Positions 13,087 to 27,094 of a stretch of DNA of 64,000 nt are shown here, piece after piece. Under the pieces are notes generated by a model. It was not told the DNA's origin, ran no database searches, and was given only the letters and a program-made list of their open reading frames with translations. Location: assembly GCA_014773175.1 (NCBI GenBank), contig VXCM01000285.1:392207-456206 (forward strand), in the 5' to 3' direction. This stretch comes from Lucifuga dentata. Taxonomy: Eukaryota > Chordata > Actinopteri > Ophidiiformes > Bythitidae. Position 1 is the first letter of the stretch; every line of letters starts with the position of its first letter. Both the position numbers and the translations under genes were made by a program.

Positions 13087-16000
13087 CCCCTTATTGTTTT
13101 TTCTTTTTTTGACAGCTGACTTGTCACAAATTTGATCAAAGCATTGGTTATAGAGTTTATGCAGTTGCCTTAATTCATACACATGGGTGATTTCAGCTGG
13201 AATCAAAGATATAATTATTATATTTATTCTTCAGGCAAAGCAGCATAGTGTATATTGAAAGGTCATATTAATAAAATCCATATGTTGTGATACTGTGAGA
13301 ACAGAAGAACAGGTAGTATACCTGCACAGCTGTATCTCAAATGCAGCTCTTTAGCAAACTGGGGAGGTCTATGGAACACCATTGCTGTTTGGGAAAGGAG
13401 CATGATGTGATAAACTAACCCTCAAGTAAAGCGCACTGAACATTTTTGGACAAATAGTTCAAATATTTGAGCACGATCCAAGGCTTTGTCTGGGTCTGCT
13501 AAATCAGTGGTTTAAGGCTGTTCCCATGTGTAAGAGCAATGTTACTAAAGAGCAATGTTCCTTAAAGATTTATGTTTCTGGATTTACAGTGTAAATGATA
13601 AAAATGCAGTTTCATAGACAACACATGGAGGATTCTGCTTAAGTAAAAACTTTCAAATAGGTCAAACAGTGCATATCCACTCTGGCAGATGTTGACAAGG
13701 GCGTTGTCACAAGAACACTGAACAGATGTTTGTTATTTGAGTTCGGCTGCTGATGCCGTCCTCATCGATACAGTTTACGGTTGTAGCTTGGTGTGTGAGT
13801 GCTGCTATGTGCGGTGTGTGTTCTCATGCACCTGTGTGAGTCTACAGTATGTTGTGTATGTCAGTGTCCTGTGTGCACCCACATGGCTGTCTCCTCTGTG
13901 GTGTTTTCATGGTTTGCCTGAACTTTGTGTGTTCCCGGCTCCTTTCAGATCAACTGCAGAGTGTTTAAGTGTGCGGGGCAGCATGGTTTCCTTTGGCTCT
14001 TTCAGCCTAGCCATGCATCTACCACAGAGAACTCCTGTCTGAACCGAGGCAATTAAAGCACACATCCAAGCCATCCAAGCCATGAACCAATAGAAGGAGC
14101 CTTTGATAGGCTCCAACTGATGCATGTTTACTTTTTACGACCAACCAAGTAGTAAACAGCTTGCCTTATTGGCGCTGGAGTGCGAGTTTAAATACATGCC
14201 TGTTCGCACACAAATACCACACACACATATGCAGGCACACACACAAATGCTACGACACACAAAGGCTTGTAAAGAAGTCAGCACAAGCATGCTGCAATGT
14301 AAACAGGCTCTTTTCTTCTTCTACCGAGATATTAAAAACCAGAGAAATTGCCAAGAGTAACAATGCTGCCAGCTCAATCTGTTTGCCAGTCATTGATTTC
14401 ATAATCAGGTTTGTCAAGCTATGCCTGGCTGTTTTTTTTTAGCTACAGACACAGCAGCAGCAGCAGTAGCCTCCAATTGAAGCCATGTGTGGTGGAAAAA
14501 CAGGCCTGAGTTTGTGGAGAGATCGCATGCTTGGAGTGGGAGGGAGCCTGCCGGTTACAGAGGTCACAATCCGAACACACCAACTCCTCTTGGCTTTCTC
14601 ACACGCCATGCTGACGGTTGCATCGAAATAGTCAGCCATGATAAGTCCCTCCTCTTCCTCACTCATCTTCTTTACCTGAATGAATTGCAGGTGTGACTTC
14701 AGGTACCAGCTGCTCTGATTTTAGTCTCTCAGATCCTTCATGATTATATATGCTTCAATACAAGTAAAAGTCCTGCGTTTGAAATTCTACTTAAGAAAAG
14801 TAAATAAGTATTAGCAATATAATTACGCAAAAATACAAAGTAGTCATCGTGAAGAATGGTGGCTGGGACATGTTAATGCATCAGTGATGAAAATCACAAA
14901 AACTGAATTCATCTAACACTGAGAAGAACCTTGTATCTCCAATTCTGGAAAGGATAATAAAAGTCCCCAAAACTGGAGCCTCAAAGTCTTTCACCTAAAA
15001 CCTTAAATGTGTTGGATGAAAAACCCTTTATTCCAAATTTTTGACTAAGTTCTTTGACCTTTTCCCCTTTCTAAAAGTGTTGAGCTCAAAACTGTATTGT
15101 GACATCAAGCTAAAAGAAGGCTTGCAAGGTTTTTAGCGACAACCACAATATTTTATAATTTTATCTCATGTTGAATTTTGTTTCTTAATCTGCAAAGTAA
15201 CTACAGCCACTAAATGTAGTGGAGTTAAAGCACAATATTTCCTCCTAAATATAGTAGAGTGGAAGTTGATGAGTGTCAAAAAATTAAAATACTTATGTGC
15301 AAATACTTCAGAATTGTACTATTCTTGAGTCAATGTACTCAAGTTACTTTTGGCTTCTGAGTGAGGGAAACTAGGAACTAAATTTGGATTCCTGGTCTTT
15401 ACCCTCCTGCCGTACAGGGTGTGCCACAAAACAAGCAGTTACTATATTTAAGTCTGGTTTAGGACTTTAGTAAAGCTAGTTTCACTAATAGCACCACTGA
15501 TAGATCATGCTGTCCTTACACGAAGCCTGCAGTCTAATGTAAGATATGAAAAAAAGACGTTTCAAAGAAAGACGTGACACGTGTGTCACGTCTTTCTTTG
15601 TTGTTCCTATTTTAGTTCCTCTTTACTGCTTCACTTTCTCTGTTCTTTCTGTTCACTGGTTTGTGGGGTTCTTGTCAAGTCTTTCTCTTCCTCTATTTCT
15701 TCTCATCCGAATGTTATCAGCGTAGCCGCAGCTATTAGCTAATAGCCCAGATAGGTATGACTATCAGATTCAGAGATAGCTTATGCCAGGCTTTTATGCA
15801 GCTGTGCCATTTCCCCTTATGCATTATAATCGATCATGTTCCTGTCAGAGCAGAGGGCCAGATCATTTTTTTATTTCTCTATTCTTCCTACAAGATATGA
15901 GTCAGTGCCTCTATAAAAATAATGACCACTCAGATTATTTAGCATCAAGTACTTTTAATATAAAACTCCCAAATCAACCAATCTGTTGAGTCTCAAATGC

Positions 16001-17607
16001 CCAATTCTGTTTCTAAAAATGTTTGTAATATTGATTTTTGCATGAAATCACAACCCACCAAATTATATTAACACTATGCAAAATGGATTATCATTAATGG
16101 GACGTGAAAAAAGCTCCTGCTCGTTACTGGGTTCCTTCATCAGTTACATCTCAGGGGTGGTTGATCTAGACTGAGTAATCTAATGAGCTGCAAATGACTT
16201 TTTAATGCTCATTGAGTGTCTGTATGTAAAGTGGTGAGCTATCTCTTCTGTCTCTCAGATCTGATCTGTTCTAAGTCCTGCTGCCACTAAAGGGGATCGC
16301 ATAAGATCTCTGAGAGTTTTCTTGTGGTCAAAGTGTGACATCACAGTAAGATAGAGGAATATGTAGGTAAGGGAATGTGCAGCACACTTCAGAATCTGCA
16401 ATACTGTATGTCTCAGGCAGGGAAAGAGCGCTTTATATTTCAGACGAGCTTTTTTTCTCTTTAATGGATTTGCTTTGCACACCAAACAGACTGGAGCAGC
16501 ACGATAGTATGTCATCCATAAGGCAACAGTTTTCTAATGCAGTTAGCTTGGATATTGTGCTCTCTATCACACACACACATTGTCACCACCTCCTCTCTCG
16601 TTCCTCCCTTCGCAGCTATTTTTCCTGTGTTTTTGTGCGAGCAGGGTGACAAATCAGAGTGGCACTGGTGTGTGAGAAGCAGAATGGTGTCAGCACAGAA
16701 TGGCTGAGTTCAGATATAAATCTTACACCTGCGGTAATTAGCACCTGCACCACGTATCTGACAGCATCTCCTGTGTAAACACTGAAAAGTAGAATTTCAG
16801 GAGAAATTACAAATCAGCAAATATGGTGGTGGTTGTCACCTTTGAAGGAAAAGGGAATGATTGACAGACCTTGCAATGGCAAGAAAGTTGTATTTATTTG
16901 TAAATATTTCATAAAATTTCATGGCATCATTGGCTGCCCTTGTTGTTTTATAGGTTACCATCCACCATGAAGCGCAGTGTTACTTCTCTCTGACTTTCCT
17001 CCGGCCTTCTGCCCAACAAGCAGTTCCTCCAGCTTGTGAATGAGGTCATTTTGTTCAGCGGAGAGTGCAAGGCTTGCGCTTTCTAAATGTGGCGACTGGT
17101 GTTCGCACCTTCAGCCCCATGTACAATAATATGTTCCATCAGGCCGTAAATTATGTTCATTTGGCCTCACACAAGCTAGAGACCTGACATTAGGCTTTTA
17201 CAAACCACAAACAAATGACAATGAAGAGTTGTGTTTAGTTGCTATGGAAATATGAAAATGATGTCAAACTGAGCACTTAACCGCCGTTTGTACAAAATAT
17301 TCATCTTGTTTTGTGTCATCTTTCATTTTGAGGATTGATTACTTGGAAGTGGTTTGATTTTGACAATAAATTACCATCACTACCAAGCTCTATATGCCAT
17401 TGTCTCTCAGCCAAAAATATGTCATATCTTTACACCGTTCACTTAAAAGTGACAATAATATCACAAATCAAATATTTCCTACATTGTTCCAGCACACCCA
17501 GCAAACAAACACTGACTCACAGACATGTCAGAGGGCAGGTCCACTCCCTTTGCTTCAATTTGTCACACTCTCACCCTTTTCCTCTTTCTTTCACACACAA
17601 TAGTCAC

Positions 17608-17615
<8 letters not shown>
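13084..17615. other. Non-coding stretch, one perfect hairpin
   Basis: No gene recognised on either strand. A short CAG run lies at 14454-14466. The only notable structure is the hairpin at 15563-15600, listed separately. Confidence 0.5.
15563..15600. repeat. Perfect 17-bp inverted repeat with 4-nt loop and central CACGTG
   Basis: CAAAGAAAGACGTGACA (15563-15579) is followed by the loop CGTG and then by the exact reverse complement (15584-15600). A CACGTG E-box hexamer lies at 15578-15583, at the centre of the palindrome. Confidence 0.9.

Positions 17616-17672
<57 letters not shown>
17616..17672. repeat. (CA)n microsatellite
   Basis: A CA dinucleotide run of about 55 bp, followed by unique sequence. 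Confidence 0.95.
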
Positions 17673-17673
<1 letters not shown>

Positions 17674-18952
17674 CAGTCAAAAGCTCATGCATGCAAATGA
17701 ACAATGAACACACAAACATTGACCCAAACGCCCAAATGGAAGCCCTCATTCCAATCTCCTACAACTGTTCAGTGAAGCACAACGCTAAGCTCCACATCTT
17801 AAACCCTAGACAAACATATTTATTCATGATTCCAGAGCAGGGAGGGGCAGAGTGTAAATGCTGTTTGACAGGACAGACATATTTGTCTGGAAAAGATTCT
17901 GCACTACTTCGTTAGGCTGCACACTATGTACTGTGGCTTTGTATGTAAACGCCACACTGTTATTATTCAGGACCGTAAAATGCTCAGATCCTGTATAGAA
18001 TGACGTATAGATGCCATGGGGATCCTGTCAGCGGATATTGTAAAGCTTTTATGGTCCTGCAAGGGCTATTATTACAGTAAAATTTCAAAAACACTGATGA
18101 TCCTGTCTTTTCCATGTTTCATTATTTAGATTTTTCTGTGATTGCACACTCCTCTCCTTCATAACTGGGACACATGTTTCCAAAGGTGGAATCCCAGATC
18201 TACTTCTTTGATGGTTTTGAGTATCAAACGACCAGTGAGGAGACTTTGAGAATGTCTGAACAATAATCAAGGAGAGAATGTTGAGACTCAACCCTAACCT
18301 CCTCCTCACCGCCTCAACAATACTGTCATTATTCCCTACCCACCAGGGTGGCCCTGGAATTTTCCTGCAAAACAGCATAAACAACAACAGCAAAAGATAA
18401 TAATACACAGCAATGCTTTAATTTAGCCATCGGGAAGCTGTAAAAAGGGCTGGAGTTTGTTTTTGTATGTCTCTCCTGGTGTACCCACCTACCAAATTCA
18501 GGAGGTTTGCAGTAATCTACAATTGGAAAAGAAATCAAACAGTCTTTTCTAATTTGCTGGATGACAGAAAAATGTTAGTTCATTTATCATATTTGACGTA
18601 TTATTTGCAGAGACAGAGATGGGAGCAGGAGGCAGTTTAGCTGGCAGTTTCATTTTTTTGCATCCGAACAAAATGCTTAAAACAAAATGAGCAGGTAGCT
18701 GGCTCTGCATATTCCAAACAGACCCAACATCTGCTACATCCTGCTGATGTGAGCAAGAGAAAAGTATGCGTAGCCATTCCTCACATCCCACAAATTAAAT
18801 ATCTTGTGTTACAGAAGGCAGTTGAGCAGTATTCCATTGCATGAGTGCTTTGAACTGCATCATTTATTATCTGATCACTTCAAGTCCTGAAAACTTGAAC
18901 TTACTACTTATGATACTATTATAGTATTACAATCCGTGAGGGTAATGAACCC

Positions 18953-18999
<47 letters not shown>

Positions 19000-21069
19000 C
19001 GCTCTCTCAGGTCACAGGTGCTCCACAGCTGTGTAGGAATAAGCATCTGGAGTCCAGGAGGATGTTGGAGAAGATACAGAGGGCAGGGAAGAGCACAGCA
19101 GATCTAACCTCCATTCTGGCTGTGGTGGGGAGGGTTCCTGGCACCGTGATTTGATGCACAAAGAGAAACAAAAATCACATTGCCAGGGATTTCCACTCCT
19201 TCACAGCTCTGCAGGTGATTCAGCCACATTGGTATGTTCCCAATGCCAGATGCTTTTGTGTAGTCTTCTGTTTTCAGTTGATATCAGACACCGGATGTTG
19301 CTATGGAGTCAAAGGAATAATTAATGGAAAAATCTGACACAGGAGATTTCAAAGTTTAGATGAATATTTTGATGAGCTCTCTCAGCAGACTTCAAGAGTG
19401 TGGGATTTGTTTCACCAAAAACTGCAAAAGGGCACATCTGCCTCAAAAGTGTCTGTCTAATCAGAGTGTCCATCCAGTTTTTAATGATGCTTCAAAGTTT
19501 TTGATGTAGATCCTGTGTCTTCCATTGGAAAGCCCAGTAACATAAACCATTTTGATCTTTAAAATGATGGATCCTGCACTGACAGTGCTCTGAAACACAA
19601 TACGAATAATCCCCATAAAAGGCAAAGCAAACTTTAGATTCCTGAGCATTAAAGGTTTTGAAACTACCAGCCACGATGAGCAATCAGAAGTCAGCGTGAG
19701 TCTCGGTTCCCTCCAAAGCCAGCCACCCCACTTGCTAAAGGCACAGAGCTTAGCTAATTGGTGAGCATTGATCCCTGCTATGTGTTGTTCACAGTGGCTA
19801 AGTTCAGTGCCTGAGGTGAAATAGTTGATTCGATGGAGGGGATTTGTTCCGATGAATGGAAAGAACTTGATGATCTTGGGTATGAAGAAATGAAGGGGGA
19901 GGAAAGGAGAGGAGTGACGAGAGATCAGGCTGAGAGGGAGGGAGATGTAGTTATGAGACAAAGAGAAGACTTGAAGACAATCAGGACAAGTGTAGGAGAG
20001 TTGATGACTAAGAATTATGCAGGAGTTATAAGGGTTTTAATCTGTGGACTCTGCAGGTCTCTGCAGGTCTGCGGGACAAACCATACCTGAACACCTTTTG
20101 TTTTGACTGTGTTTTATTGTGTTTGCCTGAAGCAACAACTGTTTTTATCTTACTTGTGCATCTGACAACAATGATCATACCCAAATATTTCAAACCTTTT
20201 CCATGAGATACTTTGACCCAGGTTTAATGCGGGCTTGATGATGCCGGAGTTCTCTTGCAATTTTAGGAATGAGGTGCTAAATGTCAGATCCTTCAAGGCA
20301 TGCTCAGTTCTTATCCAACTGAGCTAGCTCAGCATTGGTGTGCCAGGACTTTGGCGCCACGCAGCAGGCGAGACTGACAGGAAATTTGGTACACTTGATC
20401 CACACTCAGACTACATGCTTCTTCATTGTCACTGTGCTTATGCTGAATTTCCTATGTGAAATCACCTCTGTGCTGTTTCCGTTATGTACCCTGGATTTTT
20501 TTTTTTTTTTTTTTTTTTCTGTATTAGCATGCAGATTGCACCCTCCATTGTTAAAGGAAGTCACTTCGGGCTGTGCCCTCCTGTGCCTACTGAACTGGTA
20601 TCAGTGTTTTACCTGAAAACTGGCTCAGTTCAGCAGGAACAGGAGTGGAGCCCACTAATCACCTCATCAACGTCCAATCAGCATGCAGCAAGGCAACCCA
20701 GCCCAGTTTCAGTTTCCTGTTACAATGCTGTGATTAATTAACCACACCCCCAAAGAGCTGCGTGAGGTGTTTGTGTGCAGCCATTGGCCCAGATGAAATC
20801 AACTCCCAGCATTCCAACCTGTCACACGACTGCATCAAACACTGAAGTGTATCAAGGCAGTGCAGCCCCGGTTAGATAGCAGCCCATGTCTGAGCTAAAA
20901 TATGAATTTTTCATAAGCAGATTTACCATTTTTTCCTTGATAGGTAGGCCTTGGCATCCCCAGCCTTTGTGTGAATATTGTTACATACTGATGCAGTCAT
21001 TCTTGATGTTCAGTTCAGCCTTCATGTTTATTTCAGTATTGCATTCCACCCTTGACAAGGCTACAAATG

Positions 21070-21113
<44 letters not shown>

Positions 21114-22035
21114 CCTGACTCTCTCTTTTCTGTCTCTGTGAGCTATCAAAGGCCAGACTGGGACTGGAGTTCATTGTGGGATAATCTCAGTAAAATGCCT
21201 GCTATGTCTCTGTAACTGATGTCACCCATCAGCCCCCATTATCAGAGACTGGGAATGTGTGTGCAATGCTGCTTCATCCCGTCACACCATAACTCACAAC
21301 CAGCAAAAGAAAGTGCTTCATCTTGAAAACTTTACACCCTTGAAAAATGAAAGCTCATTAGCAAGCATGATGAATCTGCTTTTATCCAACAACCCAGAGA
21401 TTCTGGTTTGTGCCATCAAATGATATTTGTCAGTTAGAGTTTGAATTTCTGTGAATAGATGTTCCATTCTAACCTGAGTTACCCAAAGAAGGGCTTGAAT
21501 GTCATTTTTTTTCATCGTAGGATTTCGTCTTTAGGGCATTGCTCCATCAAGGTGGTAGGAAAGGAAACCCTAAGAGATGATTTGTGTATGAAGTTAATCT
21601 AAGTGGGTATGGAATATGTTGATGCATGAAACCCATTAATCAAACTCTTACAGAGTTTCTATTTTCAGCCATCTGTAGCATATCTTTTGATGTTATAGCT
21701 GCAACTATTGTTTCATGTCATTATTAATCCAGTTACAATTAAAAGCAATAAACTTTAAATGTGCTTGAGAAAGAATTTAGTTTGGCATTTATTTCCATAA
21801 ATTAGATAAAATCATCTATCCATAAGGGGAAAACTGTTACTGCACTGGGAAGAACAACGTTGGAGAAAAGAGACAAATAATGAATAAGGTCATGAAAAAG
21901 GCATGAAAGGATTCAAATGAAAATAAATTTAAATACAAGTGAGAGCATCTCTGCAGTTTGATAGCAGGTGATTACCATATTATGATATGTACCTGTTTGC
22001 CTGTGGGTAGTTAGTGGTTTGTAAATTATTGTCAG
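17673..22035. other. Non-coding stretch with microsatellites
   Basis: Contains (TC)n at 18959-18996, a T-run at 20498-20519 and (CT)n at 21070-21110. The 166-codon minus-strand frame at 19461-19961 resembles no family I know and shows no splice or start support. A tRNA A-box-like motif on the minus strand at 20312-20333 is described under findings. Confidence 0.5.
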
Positions 22036-22384
22036 TCAATGTGTTTACATGTACACTATACTTTGAGTTTGGTCTCTACTGCAATTAAGGCATTAAGATG
22101 AATATATGGATAGAATTGTTATGATTCCAATGTTCATAATATATACATGACTCATTGCTTAATTGGCTTAAAAGGGTAAGTATGCCAGGTAAGGAAATGC
22201 TTGCGGAGCTTGTCTCTGCTGATTATAAGCCAATGGATTTACAGTCACATTAGGGAGTCAGTTACTTGTAATACACCAAGTTTATAGCAATTTCAGGCTG
22301 ATTGTAGTGTTTACATTATATTTGAAAAAAAATCTGTTTATTGCCTTAATTGTATTATAATCAAGGTTTTAACATAGGTATTGA
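22036..22384. mobile_element. Non-autonomous inverted-repeat DNA element, copy 1
   Basis: The interval begins TCAATGTGTTTACATGTA and ends near GGTATTGA. Its subterminal blocks (AATTAAGGCATTAA on the left; TTGCCTTAATTGTATT on the right) are inverted relative to one another. The right-hand part from TTTGAAAAAAAATC through GGTTTTAAC aligns with the right part of the element at 46745-47125. No coding capacity is present, and the right terminus is eroded. The superfamily is not assigned. Confidence 0.55.
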
Positions 22385-25300
22385 GTGATAGCAGAAGACT
22401 GAAAAAACTGCAAAGGGTCAAAGGTTTTCTTGAGTTACACTTGTTTGCCTGATATCAAATATACATACATCGAAATCGTAAATATGACAATACACATTCT
22501 GTAGTCTTCATCAAAACACACACATATAATTACACTGCCATAAAGGGGTTACCCAGACTGAAGCCTGCGGCTCCGACCACATCTCTTATTTTCGTCGCCA
22601 TAGCGATGTCATCATCTCTTTCATCTTTAGGCCTCAAAGACTGACCAGATTACATGATGTGGCTGCTTTATTGAGTCTGATCTGCTTTTGTTGCCCCTCT
22701 GCCATTCAATCAGCATCTGTGTGGTTGTAGCCTTTAGCTGCATGCTCGGCCGGGTAATTTGGTTAGAGCTGAGCGGGAACATCTGTTCTGCAAAGCCTCA
22801 GCTCCTTCCGTTCCTCTGGCCTCATGGAAAAACCCAAGCTAGTGTAGAGGCTACCACTGCTGCACAGGAGCTCCAAACCTTTCATGTCACAAAGATCCAC
22901 ACCCAGTCAAGAGGAATCTCTCTGATGAGAGAGGAGAGGGGTGACACATGTGAATCCATGTTAAAATTACAGTTGGACTGAAGATTGATTCCATATGTAC
23001 AGGAGGAGTGCTTACAGTATGAAATTTTTGGCTGTAAGTATCCAGTGATTGGTGAGCAGAAAAAAAATGTTACGAGGAATAATACTTCACAGTTTTTAAT
23101 CCTTTTTTAAATCTATTATGAATTTTAATTATAATATTATAAAATCACATATTACTGTGTATTATTTAATTTAAAAAAAAACAATCTGGACTCTCACTGG
23201 GTTGCATACATTTTCATGAACTTTTGGTGATAAACACATGAATTATTTAGTATATTAATATACTATGTAGATATTTTAATAAATTTCTATTTGCACTTAC
23301 ATCTATGTTCTCTACTTTTATTTATATTAATATGAACTACATCTGGAGAGTGGAGTGTGGTGAGGACAGAAAATTATTTCTTCAGTTGGAAGGGCTCAGT
23401 TCCAACCAGGTTCCAGTTGTTTGACCATTTACGTTTAAGCCTTGCAGAAGTGTTTTTGAGCAAGATGCTTAATAATCCCAAATCTGTCCCAGTTGTACTA
23501 TGTAATACTCTGTAACTGACCTTTGACCTTCTTATGAAAGTGGGCAAAAAGTAACCTCTGCTCCATCTCCATTATAATAAAGACACAAAGTAAACCAAAC
23601 TGTAGTTTTATAAGAGAGAGACTTAAGGAGAACAGAGCCTTTCTCAAAGAAAACCTGCATCCACACTTTAGAAATGTTGGGAAACTAAACCTGCATCAAC
23701 ACCCTTGGAACATCTTTCATAACACAATTAGTTAAGTGGTCTCTGCTCAGCCAAACACAGGAAGAATGAAAGAAGGGATTACATACTGACAAACATTCCC
23801 AAGATTAAGAGCAGAGTCACTGCAGATGGCAGAGATCCAAATCTGAGAAATGTTGTCTTTGGTAATTTTCCTAAATAATCAAAATGAAAGATTTNAAAAA
23901 AAAAAAAAAAAAAAAAAAAAAAAGCAAATTTTTAATGCATGTGGTAACTTGTCACCTTGTTGGAATGTTATTTCATTTATTTTAATTTTAAAAAGACATT
24001 AGTAACAGGATTGATGTGCACAGTGTGTCTTCTTCTTTTGCTTTTATTTCTCAGAACCTCTGGCCTCTTTTCCTTTGGCTCCACAGTCCCATTATCTGGA
24101 ATCTGATAAAGAGGAAACAGCTGGGCCCAGAGATGGTTCAGATTTAAAGATCCCTGCCTCCTCACGTGTACCCATGTTACTGTAGGAGGAACTCCGAACC
24201 AAAACAGTCTCTGTTGTGTATCACATCTTTCTCCTTACAAGATACAGACAAAAAAAAAAATGCNACCAAAACAGTCTCTGTTGTGTATCACATCTTTCTC
24301 CTTACAAGATACAGACAAAAAAAAAAATGCAGTGTGTAGACACACTGCCAGCCCAATTTTCCCCTTTTCTCTCATCCTTCCTTTTCCAGTTCAGTTGTCA
24401 TCTTCTTAGTCTTCAGTCCCTGTGTGTGTATGTTGACAAAAATATATGCTTGTGTTCATGCTTGTTTTCATGCTGCAGAGACGTTAATGACTTTTAACTG
24501 TGAACTCAAAGTACAGAGGTCCTAATGTGGGTCTAAAAGCTCCACAGAAGAAGAGTACTCAAGTCTTCAAGTCCTCCAGGCAAGATTCCACAGCCAGGTG
24601 CAGCTGAGGGAGGAAAAAAGGGTCTTGTATGCAAATGTGTGATTTGTTCGCGTGGACATGCAGCGAATACACCCTTCCTTTCTTTTGTTTTCAGTGTTAA
24701 GAGCATGATGTCAGCTGCCTGAAGGGAAATGGTACACACACAGACTGATTGATCGATTGGGTATAATTGTAACCAAAACAGTGAGTATTTGCACAGCCAT
24801 TATTGATGTCAGAATGAGAATGGGACACTGTAACATAGCCATATACTCAGGATATTAACATTTTCTTGTGGAGGTTTTCCCAGGGAGTGAGTCTGCTGGG
24901 TTAAATAAAGATTCCCTGATGCTGCTAGTTTATGAAATCATGCTGTGTGGCTCAGAAAGACCAGATAACTACTGATTCACTGAACACCTGAACTGTCACT
25001 CTCTCCATTACACCCCTCTGGGAACATGCATACACCCACAAATAGCATAGATGCATGAGCAGAAGCACCATTAAAGTAGTTTTTTTTTTTTTTTTTTTTT
25101 TAGCTCCCAGCACATACCTACCATTTTTATGTAATAAAACATTTAGACAGTTACACAATCTAAACATGCTTCTCTGTTATAGTATATGTTGTAACTCCTC
25201 TCTTCAGTGAGCTACAGCTAGGTGGAGAGGTAGCTAATAACTGGCTAATACATACTTATTGCTGCTGCTGTGTTTAGGAGAGGAGCAGACATGGCAAAAA

Positions 25301-26620
25301 GGAGACATACCATCAGCATGAATGGAAGTCAATTATGGAATCAGCAGTAGTTTTAGTTAAATAATGCATATTTTCGTTAAATGAACAGGGCAGTGACAGA
25401 TCATTTCTCCTGACTGTTTGTTCAGATCAGGTCAGAACAAGATGTTATGAATGACTTTTCAATGTTTTCCAAACACGTGACCTGCATGTATGTGTGACAA
25501 GATACAGATGAGACAGGAATGACAGTCATCCCCTCTTCAAATAGTGTCATTCACATGAGACATGTTGTCATTATGCTGTGATTCCAAGACTGTATTACTC
25601 TTACACAATCTTTAATTGTTATATTAAGCTACAAAGTTTAAAAAAAAAAAAAAAAATCATCCTAACAAGCCATTTTGTGTGTTATTTTTGTTCCTCCACC
25701 ATACAGATGGTACAGGCTTCTGAAATTTCTTTTGCTAGAGCTGCAAAAGAACACATACCCAGTAAGCCAAAGAATACAGTATGTCAGACATGTTTGACAT
25801 GGATGGGACTCGTTCCAGACTTGGCTGTCTTCGAGAACATACCCAAAGGCACCAACCTGGTCACAGCATGTATGAATTTTAATAACAAAGATTAAGCACT
25901 AATTCAGTCAGCTGTATCCTGTAACATATAGGGATGACCCCTGACTTTAACATGCACCTGAGGCCTTAGACAATGTTCTTGAAGATAGGTGGGGAATAAT
26001 GGGGACACTATAGAATTGACCCTAAAAACTCTGAGTTTTAGAGGTTAAGTCAAATTTAGAGCTTCCTGACTTGACTTTTCTGTTGAAACCATAGCAATTG
26101 AGCTCTGTGACAATGATCAGGTTTATCTCCATATTTTGTAATCCCTGAGGAGATTATCTTGTAGAGCCTGGGGTCACGTCTCAACCTTCCTAACCAACAT
26201 GTTTGCATACACGTGTGGGAAAGACATTAATTGAAGACACTGTGTCCAATTTGAAGCTAACAAAAGACTGTTGTTAGTACCCCCTTCCACATCTGCAAAT
26301 CCTGGTCGTTATCATCATCATCACTTTCTGCCATTACTGTATCTATAGGAGTCCCTATCAGAGCTTTCAGAATCATTTGTATGAATTGCACTAATTTTCT
26401 CTTGGAAATTCAAATTCTGTAAAGTTATTTCATTTGCAGCATCCGTTTCTCCATGAGCCTGGTACAGTAGTTCCATCCTTCTGCTTGCATCTCTGTCCCT
26501 CTGCATGTTTCTCTTTTTTGCTGATGTGGCACAAATGGACTTTGGAAAGTGGGCTGACTGTACGCTCCATTTGCTCATGTGGCTTGCTATAGCACCACCA
26601 GCAATAGTTTTAACTGTTTG
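22385..26620. other. Non-coding stretch
   Basis: No gene recognised. A poly-A tract with an N lies at about 23895-23923, a T-run at 25080-25100 and an A-run at 25641-25656. The duplicated block at 24198-24330 is listed separately. Confidence 0.5.
24198..24330. repeat. 66-bp direct duplication either side of one N (likely assembly artefact)
   Basis: A block beginning ACCAAAACAGTCTCTG and ending in an A-run plus ATGC is present at 24198-24263 and again at 24265-24330, with an N at 24264. The copies look identical. Confidence 0.85.
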
Positions 26621-26627
26621 TGTGTGT

Positions 26628-27087
26628 GATGGGTGGGTTTAGGAGGAGGACTCAAATGCAGGCTCAGGCAGTGTATGAGGAAGAAACAGTCTTTAATTGA
26701 AGTCCAGGCAAGAATACTACTGATAGTGAGGCAGGATGAACTTACAGGAATCAGGCAGATAATCCACAAGGCAGGCGGCAAAAAAAAAAAAAAAAAAATA
26801 AAAGAAACAAACCAACAAACATAAAGACAGGAAAACCAGGAGACAAGAAACAAGCTAACCAGGCAAACAAGCAAACAGGACGAGCAAACCAGCAAACAAG
26901 ACAATCTGGCAGAAAACAAAGGAACCCAGGGTAGTATAAATACTGAAGACGTGATTAACTGATAGAACACAGGTGATGGAGAAAACTGGAGGGAAACTAA
27001 ACAAAACCAGAAGTAAAGCAAACTAGACAGCAAAAGACCAAGAATACAAAATAAAACAGGAAGTGACCAAAGAACAGATCATGACAG
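26628..27087 (-). mobile_element. LTR-like dispersed element (class unsure)
   Basis: Read on the minus strand, the element starts TGTCATGATC (27087) and runs through CT/GT-rich sequence. It contains a TATA-like TATTTATAC (about 26935-26943) and a polyadenylation-like AATTAAAGAC (about 26690-26699), and it ends in CCTCCTCCTAAACCC. The flanks share GTGTGAT (about 26622 and 27088-27094), a possible target-site duplication. TG start, TATA and polyadenylation signals in that order suggest a solo LTR, but there is no clear CA end and no internal retroelement sequence. A non-LTR or DNA-type repeat is possible. The long minus-strand frame through it is low-complexity and not a gene. Confidence 0.45.
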
Positions 27088-27094
27088 TGTGATT

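Noticed and set aside
19461..19961. 166-codon minus-strand frame
   Set aside because: No recognisable domain, no signal of splicing or promoter, and composition like the surrounding non-coding DNA.
26587..27033. 148-codon hydrophobic minus-strand frame resembling a membrane protein
   Set aside because: It lies entirely inside the dispersed element at 26628-27087 and its hydrophobic look comes from T-rich low-complexity sequence.
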